A DNA stretch of 64,000 nucleotides from Algoriphagus locisalis (GCF_900116615.1 NZ_FPBF01000008.1:52098-116097), one strand, 5' to 3'. Counted from the stretch's first letter, positions 7,611 to 17,916 are shown. Notes: generated by a model from the letters alone, not told the origin. Program-made: numbers and translations.

Positions 7611-8966
7611 TTAGTTGACCAAGCTGTTTAAATAAACTTCCACATTGCTGTAGTTCTTGTCTAAATCAAATCCCGTTGAATCATCAGGATTCTTTGGGTC
7701 CAAACCTTTTTTCTTTTCCCATTCATCAGGCATACCATCTTGATCAGAATCCGGTTTCGGCTCACCTTGCTTTAACAAAGGCCACCCGCCAACTTCAGCT
7801 TGAGAATCGATGATTCCATTGACGCCAAATTCATTTACTCCAGAAGTAACCTCCGCGAGAACTCTGGTGTCGATAGCGTCGCGGCAGAAATTTGCACCAG
7901 CATTTTTCAAAACAGCCAGAAAAGCTTCTTTAGCAGTCATCGTTTTCGCTCCCGCGAAGTCAAAAACTTCATCTACTTCCATTTCCTGAGGATCTACCGA
8001 CTGAATCCCTAGGCTATTATTTGAAGTCACATTTTCAAATCCTTCCACTACATTCCCATTCACATAGAATTTAGCATACGGCTCGTAAGGCTCGACAATT
8101 CTATCCCGATTTGACTTGGTTGCTGGACCTGCTTTGTAATAATTATTGACAATATTGTATTGCCCTTCCTCACCAGCATAGGAGCTGTTTCCCTTCCAAT
8201 TGTAGATCACATTATTTCTGAAATCCACCCATTCTTTTGCTGGTTCTTTGTGATAACGAGCTCCGTTAAATCGTGGATTTCGGCTGTTATGATCTGCGAG
8301 TAGGTTATAGAGAAAAGAGGCTTTTTTGCCACCCCAAATTCCTCCATAGCCATGCTCTCCTTTTTCATGAACGGATTTATTGAGGCTTTCGGAAAGAATC
8401 GTCCATTGCAGCGTGAAGTTCTCATTGTCGTAAAATGAGCCACATTCATCCGTCGCCCAGCTTAAGGAACAGTGGTCAATAATAATGTCTTTAACCCGGA
8501 TAGCACTCATTGCATCATCCTGAACTTGACGTTCGTCGCCCAAACGGCTGCGTATGTAGCGAATGATAACGTTGTCTCCTTTGACTTTGATAGGGTAATT
8601 TTGGATGGTGATACCTCCGCCAGGGGCGCTTTGTCCCGCGATAGTCAGATTGCCGTAATTGACATCAAGGCTTGACTCCAACTTAATATTTCCAGCGACT
8701 GCGAAAACTATGATTCTCGGCTCCTTCTTCTGGATCATGTCCCGGAGTGAGCCTGGGCCATCGTCGTTGAGATTGCTTACTACCAAAACTTTCCCGCCAC
8801 GTCCACCAGTGGTGAATTTACCAAAGCCTTCTGCACCGGGAAAAGCCAAGGTTTTTCCAGCATTCGCAGATAGAAATTGACTTGTAGAATCAGGAATCTC
8901 TTGGGCTTTGCAGCCAAAAGAAAGCAGTATGACCAGTCCAAAACCAGCTAATTTTTTGAGAATCAT
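7611..8966 (-). CDS. pectate lyase, PL1 family, lipoprotein
   Basis: About 451 residues from the ATG at 8966, chosen because it gives a clean lipoprotein signal (LLSFGC, Cys19) and avoids overlap with the upstream VOC gene. A right-handed parallel beta-helix follows. PL1 motifs are FPGAEGFGKFTTGGRGG near the mature start, IIIDHCSLSWATDE (residues ~161-174) and HNSRNPRF (~226-233), which holds the catalytic Arg region. The C-terminus carries a calcium-loop-like segment (DSDQDGMPDEWEKKKGLDP). It cleaves de-esterified homogalacturonan by beta-elimination, releasing unsaturated oligogalacturonides. It is a paralogue of the lyase two genes upstream. Confidence 0.92.
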   Translation of the reverse strand: MILKKLAGFGLVILLSFGCKAQEIPDSTSQFLSANAGKTLAFPGAEGFGKFTTGGRGGKVLVVSNLNDDGPGSLRDMIQKKEPRIIVFAVAGNIKLESSLDVNYGNLTIAGQSAPGGGITIQNYPIKVKGDNVIIRYIRSRLGDERQVQDDAMSAIRVKDIIIDHCSLSWATDECGSFYDNENFTLQWTILSESLNKSVHEKGEHGYGGIWGGKKASFLYNLLADHNSRNPRFNGARYHKEPAKEWVDFRNNVIYNWKGNSSYAGEEGQYNIVNNYYKAGPATKSNRDRIVEPYEPYAKFYVNGNVVEGFENVTSNNSLGIQSVDPQEMEVDEVFDFAGAKTMTAKEAFLAVLKNAGANFCRDAIDTRVLAEVTSGVNEFGVNGIIDSQAEVGGWPLLKQGEPKPDSDQDGMPDEWEKKKGLDPKNPDDSTGFDLDKNYSNVEVYLNSLVN

Positions 8967-8977
8967 AAGAAAATTGA

Positions 8978-9361
8978 TTAAATCATTGGAGTCGCTCGTT
9001 TGCATAATTGCAAGGCTAAACCCCAGGGATCTTTGACCATGACAAGATGAGATCCATCAGGCAAAATATCATCAGAAATCACTTTTGCTCCAGCCTCCTC
9101 CAAGCGATCCCGGTCGGCGTTTGGATCCTCCGATACTAGCGCAAGATGAACCGCCAAAGGATGTAGCTTTTCAAAATCAAGCGTCTCGCCTTTCGGATTG
9201 GAATAAATCTCAATCATCACCGTTCCGCTGTCATCAGCCAAAAAAGTCATATAAGGTGGCTCAGCCATTTTCTTCACTACTTTCAGCCCTAAATGCTTCT
9301 CATACCAATGAGAAGCGGCTGGCGCATTAGAAACGTTTAGTGCAAAGTGTTCAAATTTCAT
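8978..9361 (-). CDS. VOC (glyoxalase/bleomycin-resistance) family protein
   Basis: A 127-residue protein with the paired beta-alpha-beta-beta-beta pattern of the vicinal-oxygen-chelate fold. MKFEHFALNVSNAPAASHWYEKHLGL opens the first half and HLALVSEDPNADRDRLEEAGAKV the second. The C-terminus is MVKDPWGLALQLCKR. His5 and late acidic residues could supply metal ligands. It has no signal peptide, so it is cytoplasmic. It lies between two exported pectate lyases in the same operon. Its reaction cannot be assigned; isomerisation or detoxification of a reactive uronate product is only a guess. Confidence 0.85.
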   Translation of the reverse strand: MKFEHFALNVSNAPAASHWYEKHLGLKVVKKMAEPPYMTFLADDSGTVMIEIYSNPKGETLDFEKLHPLAVHLALVSEDPNADRDRLEEAGAKVISDDILPDGSHLVMVKDPWGLALQLCKRATPMI

Positions 9362-9377
9362 AGGGTGTTTTTTAATT

Positions 9378-10871
9378 TCAATTGCTTAATGGAAAATTGG
9401 TGATCAGACTATTTAGGTAAATTTCCAAATAAGTATAAGGGGTTCCTGGTTTGATTTTCGCAGCATCTGTAGCAAGATTTGGATCAAGCTCATTAGCTTT
9501 TTCCCAAGCATCTGGAATTCCGTCTCTATCTGTATCAACAACCGGCTCTCCGGCTTCCAAGTCTGGCCATCCCCCTACATCTGTCTGGGAATCAATGATA
9601 CCATTGGTGCTGCCTAGCGATCCCTCAAAGGAATAGGAATTGTTTTTCACATCATCCAAAATCCTCAGGTCAACTTCATCTCTTTTCAGAGAACTACCTG
9701 CATGAAGCAACACCAATTCAAGGGCTTTTTCGCCAGAATGTGTAGTCACATTATCATTGATTGGATGTGGGGCCGTTAAGCGAAGCCCTTCGATATCGGC
9801 TTGTGAAACGGTTCCATAACTGTTGTGAAACTGATTCAGCACACCATAAGTCCAGTTGTCCTGAGAAGCTGAAGTACTACCTTCGATCACATTTCCATCC
9901 ACGAAAAACTTCCCCCAGATATTATAAACTTCAGTTCCTTCATTTTTATTCTTGTCAATGGAAACTATTCTATTCCGCTTAGACCCAGTTGGAGTTGCAG
10001 GCCCAGGTTTATAGTAGTTATTGACAATATTCACATTCATCGCTTCTCCACCATAGGCGCTGTTAGATCCCCAATTGTAGATGACATTGTTTCTTACATC
10101 CGCGAGATCAGTTAAGGCAAAAGCTTTTCCAGCTTCCTCTCCTAGCCTAGGATTTCTGCTGTCATGATGCGCCAGGAGGTTATGGTGAAAAGAAGCATTT
10201 TTCCCTCCCCAGATTCCTCCATAGCCATGAGATCCCTTTTCATGCACGGAGTTTTTCAAGCTTTCGGAGATGATACTCCATTGCAATGTGGTATTCTCAT
10301 TGGCGTAGAATGTGGCAGTTTCGTCTGTGGACCAGCTCAAAGAGCAATGGTCAATCATGATATTTTTATGAAATCTAGCTTCCAGCGCATCAGCTTGTTG
10401 CTCGGATTCGTCTCCCATCCTGAATCTCAGGTATCGAATAATCACATTATCGGCATTGATCACCACCGGAAAATCTCGAATCGTAATCCCATCTCCCGGA
10501 GCACTTTGACCTGCAATAGTAATATCTCCGAAATTGATTTGAAGTTTAGACTTTAGCTGGATAGTTCCGCCCGTATGGAACACAATGGTCCGCTTTCCAG
10601 ACTGGTTGATCGCATGGCGAAGTGTTCCTGCCGAGCCATCATCAGTCAATTTATCCACAATGTAAACTTTACCTCCACGACCGCCAGTGGTCAGCTGACC
10701 GAATCCTTCAGCGCCTGGAAATGCATAATGCTGACCTTCATAAGGTGGAGATACTTGCTCCTCAGTTTTATCGTTTTTATCTCCCCCCGGATCTGGTTTA
10801 GGAGTTTCTCCGCAGGAACTGCAAATTGAAAACAGAAGGGATGCTATGACTATTTTATTTGTAAAATACAT
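9378..10871 (-). CDS. pectate lyase, PL1 family, lipoprotein
   Basis: About 497 residues from the ATG at 10871, chosen to give a lipoprotein signal ending ICSSCGE (Cys20). An earlier in-frame start at 10916 would add 15 residues before it. It shares the layout of the neighbouring lyase: FPGAEGFGQLTTGGRGG, IMIDHCSLSWSTDE, HHDSRNPRL with the catalytic Arg region, and a C-terminal DTDRDGIPDAWEKANELDP calcium-loop-like segment. It is somewhat longer in the C-terminal third. The two PL1 genes look like an old duplication and may differ in chain-length or methylation preference. It probably acts at the cell surface or in the periplasm. Confidence 0.92.
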   Translation of the reverse strand: MYFTNKIVIASLLFSICSSCGETPKPDPGGDKNDKTEEQVSPPYEGQHYAFPGAEGFGQLTTGGRGGKVYIVDKLTDDGSAGTLRHAINQSGKRTIVFHTGGTIQLKSKLQINFGDITIAGQSAPGDGITIRDFPVVINADNVIIRYLRFRMGDESEQQADALEARFHKNIMIDHCSLSWSTDETATFYANENTTLQWSIISESLKNSVHEKGSHGYGGIWGGKNASFHHNLLAHHDSRNPRLGEEAGKAFALTDLADVRNNVIYNWGSNSAYGGEAMNVNIVNNYYKPGPATPTGSKRNRIVSIDKNKNEGTEVYNIWGKFFVDGNVIEGSTSASQDNWTYGVLNQFHNSYGTVSQADIEGLRLTAPHPINDNVTTHSGEKALELVLLHAGSSLKRDEVDLRILDDVKNNSYSFEGSLGSTNGIIDSQTDVGGWPDLEAGEPVVDTDRDGIPDAWEKANELDPNLATDAAKIKPGTPYTYLEIYLNSLITNFPLSN

Positions 10872-10954
10872 TTTTGTAAGAATTGATTTGAAAAGAATAG
10901 GGTGCGGCAAAACCACACCCTTTCTTACTAATTAATAACCCAATAATTACCTAT

Positions 10955-12616
10955 TTACAATACTACTCTCCAACGCCTATCCCCAGTATCAAATCTACCG
11001 GCAAAGCCAGAATCTTTAAAGTTAAAGTCGTTCGTAGGCGGACTAACCCAAAGATCAGCCTGTCCTCCAGAATAGTTTCCTAGAGGGAATCCAGGTATTT
11101 CACTATCAGAAAAACTGAAATCTCCAGTGCTGTAGTTGTTGACAAGATTAAAATTAGTCCCGTCTAATCCTTCAATTCCTCTTATGGCATAATTTTCAGA
11201 ATCACTTTCGTCCCATCCATGACCAAAAATACTGTTGGTAATCGAAATACCATTGGTCACGTTATTGTTGCCATCACCGCCTCTATAGCGGAATATCCGG
11301 TTTCCGGATTTGACGAAATTACCGAAGGTGCAACCATCGATAATTATGGAAACGGAGTTGTTTCGGGAAGTAATACCAGCTTGGATTTTATTGAAAGTAG
11401 AAGACTCGAACAGGATATTATCCACATGAGCTGTCTTTTCATCTTCCTTTGGATCTGTATCAGTAGTAAGCAAACCATAGCTACCTACACTATCAACCAG
11501 TGAATTTCTGATAATAAAATTCTCAAGGGCAACTGTCCCACGAATTCTCAAAATCCCCCTAACTGTTCCTATCTGACAGTTTTCGAAAAGCATTTCCCGA
11601 ACATTGACACCACTGGTATTCGGATTAAACACATAATCTCCGGAGTAATCAGCACCGCGAATTTCTAAATCAATAAATCGGATATGATCGATCTGTGCGC
11701 CTTCGGCAATGTTCCAATTCCCTGTGGTGTAAAGCTTCGCTTTTTGCTCTCCGAATCCATAGGCTGCTTGGATGGTGATTGACTTATCCAAATCCTCAGA
11801 AGGCAAATCATACGTCACGCCCCTTTTTACCAAAATAAGATCACCGTCTGCAGCTGCGAGAACTGCATCAGCCACAGCACTTGGACTTTCATTATCTCGG
11901 ATATCAACTACACCTGGAGCCATAGGATCAATATCTGCTACCCGAGTGGTGTAATTTACCCAACCCCTAAGGACATCTTCACTGTAAATTGCGATCTGAT
12001 ATTCTGTCTCTGCTTCCAATCCTTCGACAATCACCTCGGCTTTTTCCAGCTCTTCTGCTGTAACCATTTGCTCATCAAATAATGGAGTATTCAACTGTAA
12101 ATCTTCTGCTGAAAAAACCCTAACTCCTGTCACGTCCGCTCCGGCTTTGGTCCAAGTAACTCTAGCAGCGATATCCGTGACGTCATAAGTCGCAGGATTG
12201 TTCAAAATGGTAGGAAAACGCTGGGTTCGTACATTCCCCAAATCAGCAGCCTTACTATCGTATTGAGGATCTGCAGCATGCGCTGTGGATCTAATCTGAT
12301 AAAGTGTATTCCAGAAAAGCTCTTCTCCTATCAGGGCCTTATTAATCTCCACATAAGAAGTATCCGTTTCGATTACATATTCCACAGTCTGGAATGTATC
12401 ACGGCTAACTTCAAGTGTGTAAGAAACAGCACTTTTCATGTTCCCCTGATTGACAATAATAGTATTGCCCTCCGAAAATAAATCCTCGTTCAAGACAGGT
12501 CTGAACAACCTCGTCTCTTCGAACATTTCTTCTTCCTCTTTACACGCTGACACTGCCACTACAGCCATCAACAGCATAAAAAGAGTTGTTTTTATATTTC
12601 TATTTAGAATTTTCAT
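10955..12616 (-). CDS. DUF4957/DUF5123-type surface lipoprotein of the pectin locus
   Basis: About 553 residues from the ATG at 12616, with a lipoprotein signal (AVVAVSAC, Cys25) followed by an acidic EEEE stretch often seen in surface-exposed Bacteroidota lipoproteins. Two fibronectin-III-like stretches cover about residues 40-220. A right-handed beta-helix-like region (about 240-550) ends in the GFPLGNYSGGQADLWV and DFNFKDSGFAGRFDTGDRRWR segments common in DUF5123 proteins. No lyase or hydrolase catalytic set is visible. Directly after SusD, it is most likely a surface glycan-binding protein. An alternative ATG at 12646 overlaps the susD stop by one base (TAATG). Confidence 0.8.
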   Translation of the reverse strand: MKILNRNIKTTLFMLLMAVVAVSACKEEEEMFEETRLFRPVLNEDLFSEGNTIIVNQGNMKSAVSYTLEVSRDTFQTVEYVIETDTSYVEINKALIGEELFWNTLYQIRSTAHAADPQYDSKAADLGNVRTQRFPTILNNPATYDVTDIAARVTWTKAGADVTGVRVFSAEDLQLNTPLFDEQMVTAEELEKAEVIVEGLEAETEYQIAIYSEDVLRGWVNYTTRVADIDPMAPGVVDIRDNESPSAVADAVLAAADGDLILVKRGVTYDLPSEDLDKSITIQAAYGFGEQKAKLYTTGNWNIAEGAQIDHIRFIDLEIRGADYSGDYVFNPNTSGVNVREMLFENCQIGTVRGILRIRGTVALENFIIRNSLVDSVGSYGLLTTDTDPKEDEKTAHVDNILFESSTFNKIQAGITSRNNSVSIIIDGCTFGNFVKSGNRIFRYRGGDGNNNVTNGISITNSIFGHGWDESDSENYAIRGIEGLDGTNFNLVNNYSTGDFSFSDSEIPGFPLGNYSGGQADLWVSPPTNDFNFKDSGFAGRFDTGDRRWRVVL

Positions 12617-12645
12617 TGTTGAACTTTTAGATTTTGACAGCCTCA

Positions 12646-14451
12646 TTAAAATCCATAACCATCGTTGGTCAATGTGCCCTGGCTATTATTAATAGCCGTA
12701 GAAGGAATTGGGAAAACATAGCGCACTACTCCAGGATTAGGTCCATTAATGTAGTTCGCCCAATCCTTTGTGATCCACTCCTCATACTGGAGTGTTTCAT
12801 TATGCAAACTCAACAGGAATGGAACCTGATTCCAGGTATCATCCGGCGGAGCGACCACTTTGGTATTTGGATTAAGCAGCACGAATTGACCAGACTCATT
12901 TACTTTCCAGTACATATAGTCAGGTAAATCACCCGTGCCATTAAAGGCTTCATCCGCCATCACTTTCAATCCTTCAACAGTTTCTTCCATTTTCGCAGAG
13001 TAATTTCCCCAACGGATCAACTCGTACTTACGGATCATCTCGCCGCCGAATTCCCACGCTCTTTCATCCACAATAGCTTCAAAGAAAGAATCTTTACTTG
13101 CAGAGATATCTGATACATAGCCATCTACTCGACTGCTCCACAGCTCATCGCTGAATGCTCTTCGTCTCACACGCTTCAAGGCTTCCTGAGCTTCCGCTGT
13201 AGGACCATTTAATTCATTTTCAGCTTCCGCAAACATCAAAAGAACATCTGCATACCGCATCATAGGCCAGTTGATACCGGTTCCTTTGGCGGAGGAAGCA
13301 CCTGGAGGATTCTCGAGGAAATGTCTGCTCCATTTGCCTTGAGCGATGTTTGTTCTGTTGTTTACAAATTCCTTTTCGAAAGAAGTGTTGATCTTGTAAA
13401 GCGCACAGGTCACATCTCTTCTCGTATCCAGCGTGTCAAAAGAGAAATAGTACGTAGGAGGAATAGCCATGTAATTGTTTCCCGAACCGAAGCTGTGAGC
13501 AGCAGTTGGTCCACCTTCTACTGTAATACCGATATTCCACGCCACATCACCATTGCCCAAGGCAAAAGGCACTTCGAAAAGCACATCAGCATTTACTGGA
13601 GAAATGAATTTCGACTGGTTCAGGAATACCTGACGGTAATCAGAAGGCAATTCACGATCCTTCAACTGCATCAACTTATTAGTGTAAGTCTTTGCGATCT
13701 GATAATACTCCAGGTAATCACCCTCTCTCGTCTGAGAAAGATCTTCCTGCACATAGTATCCACCACGCTGCAATGCTAACCTTGCGATCATTCCCAAGGT
13801 ATATTCTCTGGTCACCTGCTCGATTCCGTAGGGAGTCTCATCTGCCCAAAGCATTTTCTCCTCTACTTCGATCATATCTGTGATTACTCCGGATAGAATG
13901 ACGTTTCTATCTTCTTTTGGAAGGTTGAATTCATTTCCGGCTTTTGGAGCGTCATTTACATAAGGTACATCACCGAAGAAATATACCAAAACGCTATACC
14001 AATAGGCTTTGATTGTAATTGCCTCACCTAAAAGGTGATTCATGGTCTTGGCTTCCAATACATCTGTAGATTCCAATTTCCCGCTGGCACGGAGGCCTTC
14101 TATAGAAATATTGGCATCACGGATAGCCTGATAGGCAGTATTCCAGACAATCTCCAAATCCCGATTGGTTCCTTGGGCATTAAGATCCCAAATCTGATAC
14201 CTGTCCCCTGAGCTAGTCCAGCCGCTTTGATGTTCTATATCCGTATTTCCAGCCATATTATTGGAAAGACGGGACCGGAAAGCATCCGTACCGAAATGTG
14301 AATAAGCCGCATTCACGCCCTTTCTGGCGTCATCCACATTGGAATAAATATAATTTGTATCGAAGGTCGATATGGATTCTGGCTCAAGAAAGTCATCACA
14401 AGAAAAACTCATCCCGGCAACAACTGCTAATATTATATGTTTGATGTTCAT
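12646..14451 (-). CDS. susD-like: SusD/RagB-family outer-membrane glycan-binding lipoprotein
   Basis: About 601 residues from the ATG at 14451, giving a signal peptide that ends in GMSFSC (Cys18) followed by DDFLEPES, as in many SusD homologues. TPR-rich helices carry the family pattern MMRYADVLLMFAEAENEL, with a C-terminal RVRRRAFSDELW and YELIRWGNY region. It caps the SusC channel and captures pectic oligosaccharides. An upstream ATG at 14472 overlaps the SusC stop codon (TAATG) and could couple translation. It is the second gene of the SusC operon. Confidence 0.95.
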   Translation of the reverse strand: MNIKHIILAVVAGMSFSCDDFLEPESISTFDTNYIYSNVDDARKGVNAAYSHFGTDAFRSRLSNNMAGNTDIEHQSGWTSSGDRYQIWDLNAQGTNRDLEIVWNTAYQAIRDANISIEGLRASGKLESTDVLEAKTMNHLLGEAITIKAYWYSVLVYFFGDVPYVNDAPKAGNEFNLPKEDRNVILSGVITDMIEVEEKMLWADETPYGIEQVTREYTLGMIARLALQRGGYYVQEDLSQTREGDYLEYYQIAKTYTNKLMQLKDRELPSDYRQVFLNQSKFISPVNADVLFEVPFALGNGDVAWNIGITVEGGPTAAHSFGSGNNYMAIPPTYYFSFDTLDTRRDVTCALYKINTSFEKEFVNNRTNIAQGKWSRHFLENPPGASSAKGTGINWPMMRYADVLLMFAEAENELNGPTAEAQEALKRVRRRAFSDELWSSRVDGYVSDISASKDSFFEAIVDERAWEFGGEMIRKYELIRWGNYSAKMEETVEGLKVMADEAFNGTGDLPDYMYWKVNESGQFVLLNPNTKVVAPPDDTWNQVPFLLSLHNETLQYEEWITKDWANYINGPNPGVVRYVFPIPSTAINNSQGTLTNDGYGF

Positions 14452-14471
14452 TGCTTTAAAATTCAGATCCA

Positions 14472-17400
14472 TTAAAATGTAACATTTAAACCCACCGTGT
14501 AAGAACGGCTTCGTGGAAATGAGGAGTAGTCAACTCCCGGAGTCAAGGCAGCATACGTACTGCTGCGGCTGGTGCTTACCTCCGGATCATATCCAGAGTA
14601 GTCAGACCATAATTTCAAATTGCTACCCGTAGCGTAGATTCTGAACTGGGAAAGTCCAATCCTAGAAAGCAAATCACGTGGCAAGGAATACCCGAGAGTC
14701 AGGTTATTCAAGCGGATAAATGATCCATCTTCTACCGCCCAATCGGAAATCACAGCTCCGGCTATTCCGAAGCTACTGTGGGACCATATATTCTTGTCCG
14801 CATTCATCTCGCCCAATTGCCCTAGATCTGTCACAACTTCTCCTGGAGTTCCAGTGTATCCGCCATCCACATCTATATAAGTGAAGCGATTGTCAGAACT
14901 CATGGTAGTCAATAAGTTACCGTAAGTCACACGACGATACTGATTGTACTGGATTTTACCCGTGTTATAGACGTCATTTCCATACTGGTAATTGAAGAAC
15001 GCCTGCATATCAAATCCTTTGAATCTAGCATTGATACCAAATCCACCTTGGTTCTTTGGAAGTGCGTTTCCAATTACTCTTCTGTCATTTGCATCGATCA
15101 CACCATCTTCGTTAAGATCCTTGAGCTTCATATAGCCAGGCTTAATATTGGTATTACCTACCACAGCTCCAGAGCTAGGCACACCTTCCTGCAGGATATA
15201 ATTCCCTGAAACCGCATCATACGATTGAAAATCATCTACACTATACATTCCGTCACTCACATAGCCATAGATGTCACCCAGCTTACCACCCACTCTCAAG
15301 TAATAGTCATTGATATTATTCAAATCAGTACTTGCCCAGTTGGACTGGAAGAATCGCTCATTTGTCCCGTCCAATTCTTCTATTCTGGCAATATTGACAC
15401 CTGTGTTGAAATTTACAGAAAGTGAGAAGTCAGGCTTATCCAGTAGGTAAACATTGATTCCCAATTCAAATCCCTTATTGGAAGTACTTCCAATATTATC
15501 CCATTGAGAGCTGAAGCCAGTATTAGGCGGAATAGCAGATTGCAAAAGAAGGTCTCTGGTCGTATTGGAATAGAAATCCAGACTACCTTCGATTTTGGCC
15601 TGCATGAAAGCAAAGTCTAAACCTAGGTTTCTGTTGATGGTAGTTTCCCATACCAAATCAGGATTGTACAACACTGAGCTGCTTGGCGTGTAATACACAT
15701 TGTCCACATTGCCAAATCCAGGGCCTCTGTTGGTAGATCCCTGAAATAGAAACTGCGTAGCAGTCGGATCGATACGATCATTTCCAGTCTCTCCATAAGA
15801 AACTCTCAATTTCAACTCATCTACGAAAGTAGAATTCTGAAGAAATCCTTCCTCAGACAATTTCCAACCCAATGCTACAGCAGGGAATACACCTACTCTA
15901 TTTTCCTTGGCAAATTTGCTGGAAGCATCTGCTCTCACAGTACCCGTCAATAGCCATCTATTGTTGAATTGATAATTCACTCTCCCGAAAAGTGAGAACC
16001 TATTGGAGTTAGTCTCATTTCTCGTTTCCAAACGATCTACCCTACCGAAAGTCATATTTGCAAAAAGCTCTTCAGGTGTTATGGAAAGTCTGAAATCTTC
16101 AGACCTAATCATATTATAAGTTCCTCCTGAAGAGTAAATCTCCTGACCGAATAAGAAATCAAGTTGATGTTTTTCACCTAGACCATTCACTTTCCAGTTG
16201 ATACTGTTCAGCCATCTGTAAGAGTTGCTTTGTCTATTGGTTTTCACACCAAGTGGTAAACTGCCGCCATTATTGAACGATTCACCTGTAAGCGGACCGT
16301 AGAATCTCAAATCCTCTCTGAAAGTTTGGGATCCGTTAAATGTGGTTTTGAAATCCAGTCCATCCAAAATATTCCAAGTCAGGCCTGCATTAAACACATA
16401 ATCGTTATCTGTTCGCTTTCTCCAATCTTGCTCTGCAAGTTCCACTGGACTTACCAGACTGAGCAAAAAGGACTGGAAGTCGTCTTCCGAGTTCAACTGA
16501 TTTAAATCAATTTCCAACTCATCCGCAATGCCATTTACAGGTCTGGTTTGCACTGCATCTTTGATATTAATCTGTGCGCTACCGGAAGTACCAGCTCCAT
16601 CTACCACCGTACGAGTGATTCTCGCACCTGCATCAAATGTCAATCGCTCAGATAGTTTTTGATTCAACTTAAAGTTGATCACATTTCTATTGTAACCTGA
16701 ATTGATCATGAGTCCCTCGTCCGTATTATTGGTCAAACTCAGCATGACCTTGGTCTTTTCAGTACCTCCAGAAAGGGAAATATTATTATACATGGACAAT
16801 TGAGGATCACCGAACAATTCGTCTTGCCAATCTGTAGCTGGCTTTTGCTTGTACAGCTCCAAGTCGTCATAGACGCCATAGAACCTTTCAAATCTTCTTA
16901 GATCAGCCTCCGATCTCAATTTGGCATATTCATAATTTGCCATCACGTACTCGTAAGGATCCAGCACTTCGTATCTACGGTCCTTAGGAAGAGTTTTGAA
17001 CTGGAAAAAGTTATTGTAGGAAACAGAAACTTTACCTGCCGTAGGAGTTTTTGTCGTTACCACGATTACACCATTTGAAGCTTGTGCCCCGTAGATGGCT
17101 GTAGCAGAAGCATCTTTCAATACAGAAATGCTCTCTATATCTGTAGGTGGAATATCACGGATGCTGCTTACAATAAATCCATCCACCACATACAGCGGCG
17201 CATTATCCTGCGTGATTGATCCTCCTCCACGCACTCTGATGACAATATCCGCATCAGGAGAACCATCTGTAGTAAGGACGTTCACACCAGGAAGACGTCC
17301 AGTGATGGCCTGAGCGGCACTTGCCACGGGAATTTTAGAAAGATCTTTGCCGGAAATAGAGGCTACAGAACCTGTCAAATCAGTCTTTTTGACCGTTCCA

Positions 17401-17759
17401 TAACCAAAGCTCACAACTTCAACTGTTTCCAGCTGAGCCATGTCTTCTAGCAAGGTTACGTCGATCACTGATTGATTTCCTACTTCTATGTTTTGAGTTT
17501 CCATTCCGATAAAGGAGAAAACTAAAGTTTCGGAAGAAACTGCAGGGATGGAGTAGGTTCCATCAACCTCTGTCACGACACCTCGGGTTGTACCTTTTAC
17601 GGTAACATAAGCGCCGGGGAGAGGCAGACCATCAGAACCAATTACAGTTCCGGTGATAGGTGAAGTCTGCGCAAAAGTCTGAAAACTCAGACTGCAAAGC
17701 AAACATAGTAGGAGAAGTAAATACCGGGACTTTTCCGATATGGGTAGAGTTTGTTTCAT
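14472..17759 (-). CDS. susC-like: SusC/RagA-family TonB-linked outer-membrane transporter
   Basis: About 1,095 residues from the ATG at 17759; an upstream TTG at 17783 is less likely. Order of parts: signal peptide (LLLLCLLCSLSFQTFA), carboxypeptidase-regulatory-like domain (TGTVIGSDGLPLPGAYVTV), a VEVVSFGYGTVKKTDLTGSV TonB-box-like stretch, a plug domain with GRLPGVNV and PLYVVDGF, and a 22-strand barrel ending in YTVGLNVTF. It imports pectic oligosaccharides across the outer membrane with its SusD partner. Two LacI-type operators lie upstream. It is the only SusC in the window. Confidence 0.97.
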   Translation of the reverse strand: MKQTLPISEKSRYLLLLLCLLCSLSFQTFAQTSPITGTVIGSDGLPLPGAYVTVKGTTRGVVTEVDGTYSIPAVSSETLVFSFIGMETQNIEVGNQSVIDVTLLEDMAQLETVEVVSFGYGTVKKTDLTGSVASISGKDLSKIPVASAAQAITGRLPGVNVLTTDGSPDADIVIRVRGGGSITQDNAPLYVVDGFIVSSIRDIPPTDIESISVLKDASATAIYGAQASNGVIVVTTKTPTAGKVSVSYNNFFQFKTLPKDRRYEVLDPYEYVMANYEYAKLRSEADLRRFERFYGVYDDLELYKQKPATDWQDELFGDPQLSMYNNISLSGGTEKTKVMLSLTNNTDEGLMINSGYNRNVINFKLNQKLSERLTFDAGARITRTVVDGAGTSGSAQINIKDAVQTRPVNGIADELEIDLNQLNSEDDFQSFLLSLVSPVELAEQDWRKRTDNDYVFNAGLTWNILDGLDFKTTFNGSQTFREDLRFYGPLTGESFNNGGSLPLGVKTNRQSNSYRWLNSINWKVNGLGEKHQLDFLFGQEIYSSGGTYNMIRSEDFRLSITPEELFANMTFGRVDRLETRNETNSNRFSLFGRVNYQFNNRWLLTGTVRADASSKFAKENRVGVFPAVALGWKLSEEGFLQNSTFVDELKLRVSYGETGNDRIDPTATQFLFQGSTNRGPGFGNVDNVYYTPSSSVLYNPDLVWETTINRNLGLDFAFMQAKIEGSLDFYSNTTRDLLLQSAIPPNTGFSSQWDNIGSTSNKGFELGINVYLLDKPDFSLSVNFNTGVNIARIEELDGTNERFFQSNWASTDLNNINDYYLRVGGKLGDIYGYVSDGMYSVDDFQSYDAVSGNYILQEGVPSSGAVVGNTNIKPGYMKLKDLNEDGVIDANDRRVIGNALPKNQGGFGINARFKGFDMQAFFNYQYGNDVYNTGKIQYNQYRRVTYGNLLTTMSSDNRFTYIDVDGGYTGTPGEVVTDLGQLGEMNADKNIWSHSSFGIAGAVISDWAVEDGSFIRLNNLTLGYSLPRDLLSRIGLSQFRIYATGSNLKLWSDYSGYDPEVSTSRSSTYAALTPGVDYSSFPRSRSYTVGLNVTF

Positions 17760-17916
17760 TTCATTGGCTTTTTTGGGTTGCAAAATCTCTTTTTATGGAT
17801 AAAGAGCATCCGTCAACTCCATGCTAATTGACAGGTGATTTTTTCATTTTATATCAATTTTTTAGGATAGAAATATTTTAATAACTAATAGATCACAACT
17901 CAATACCTGACTAGAG

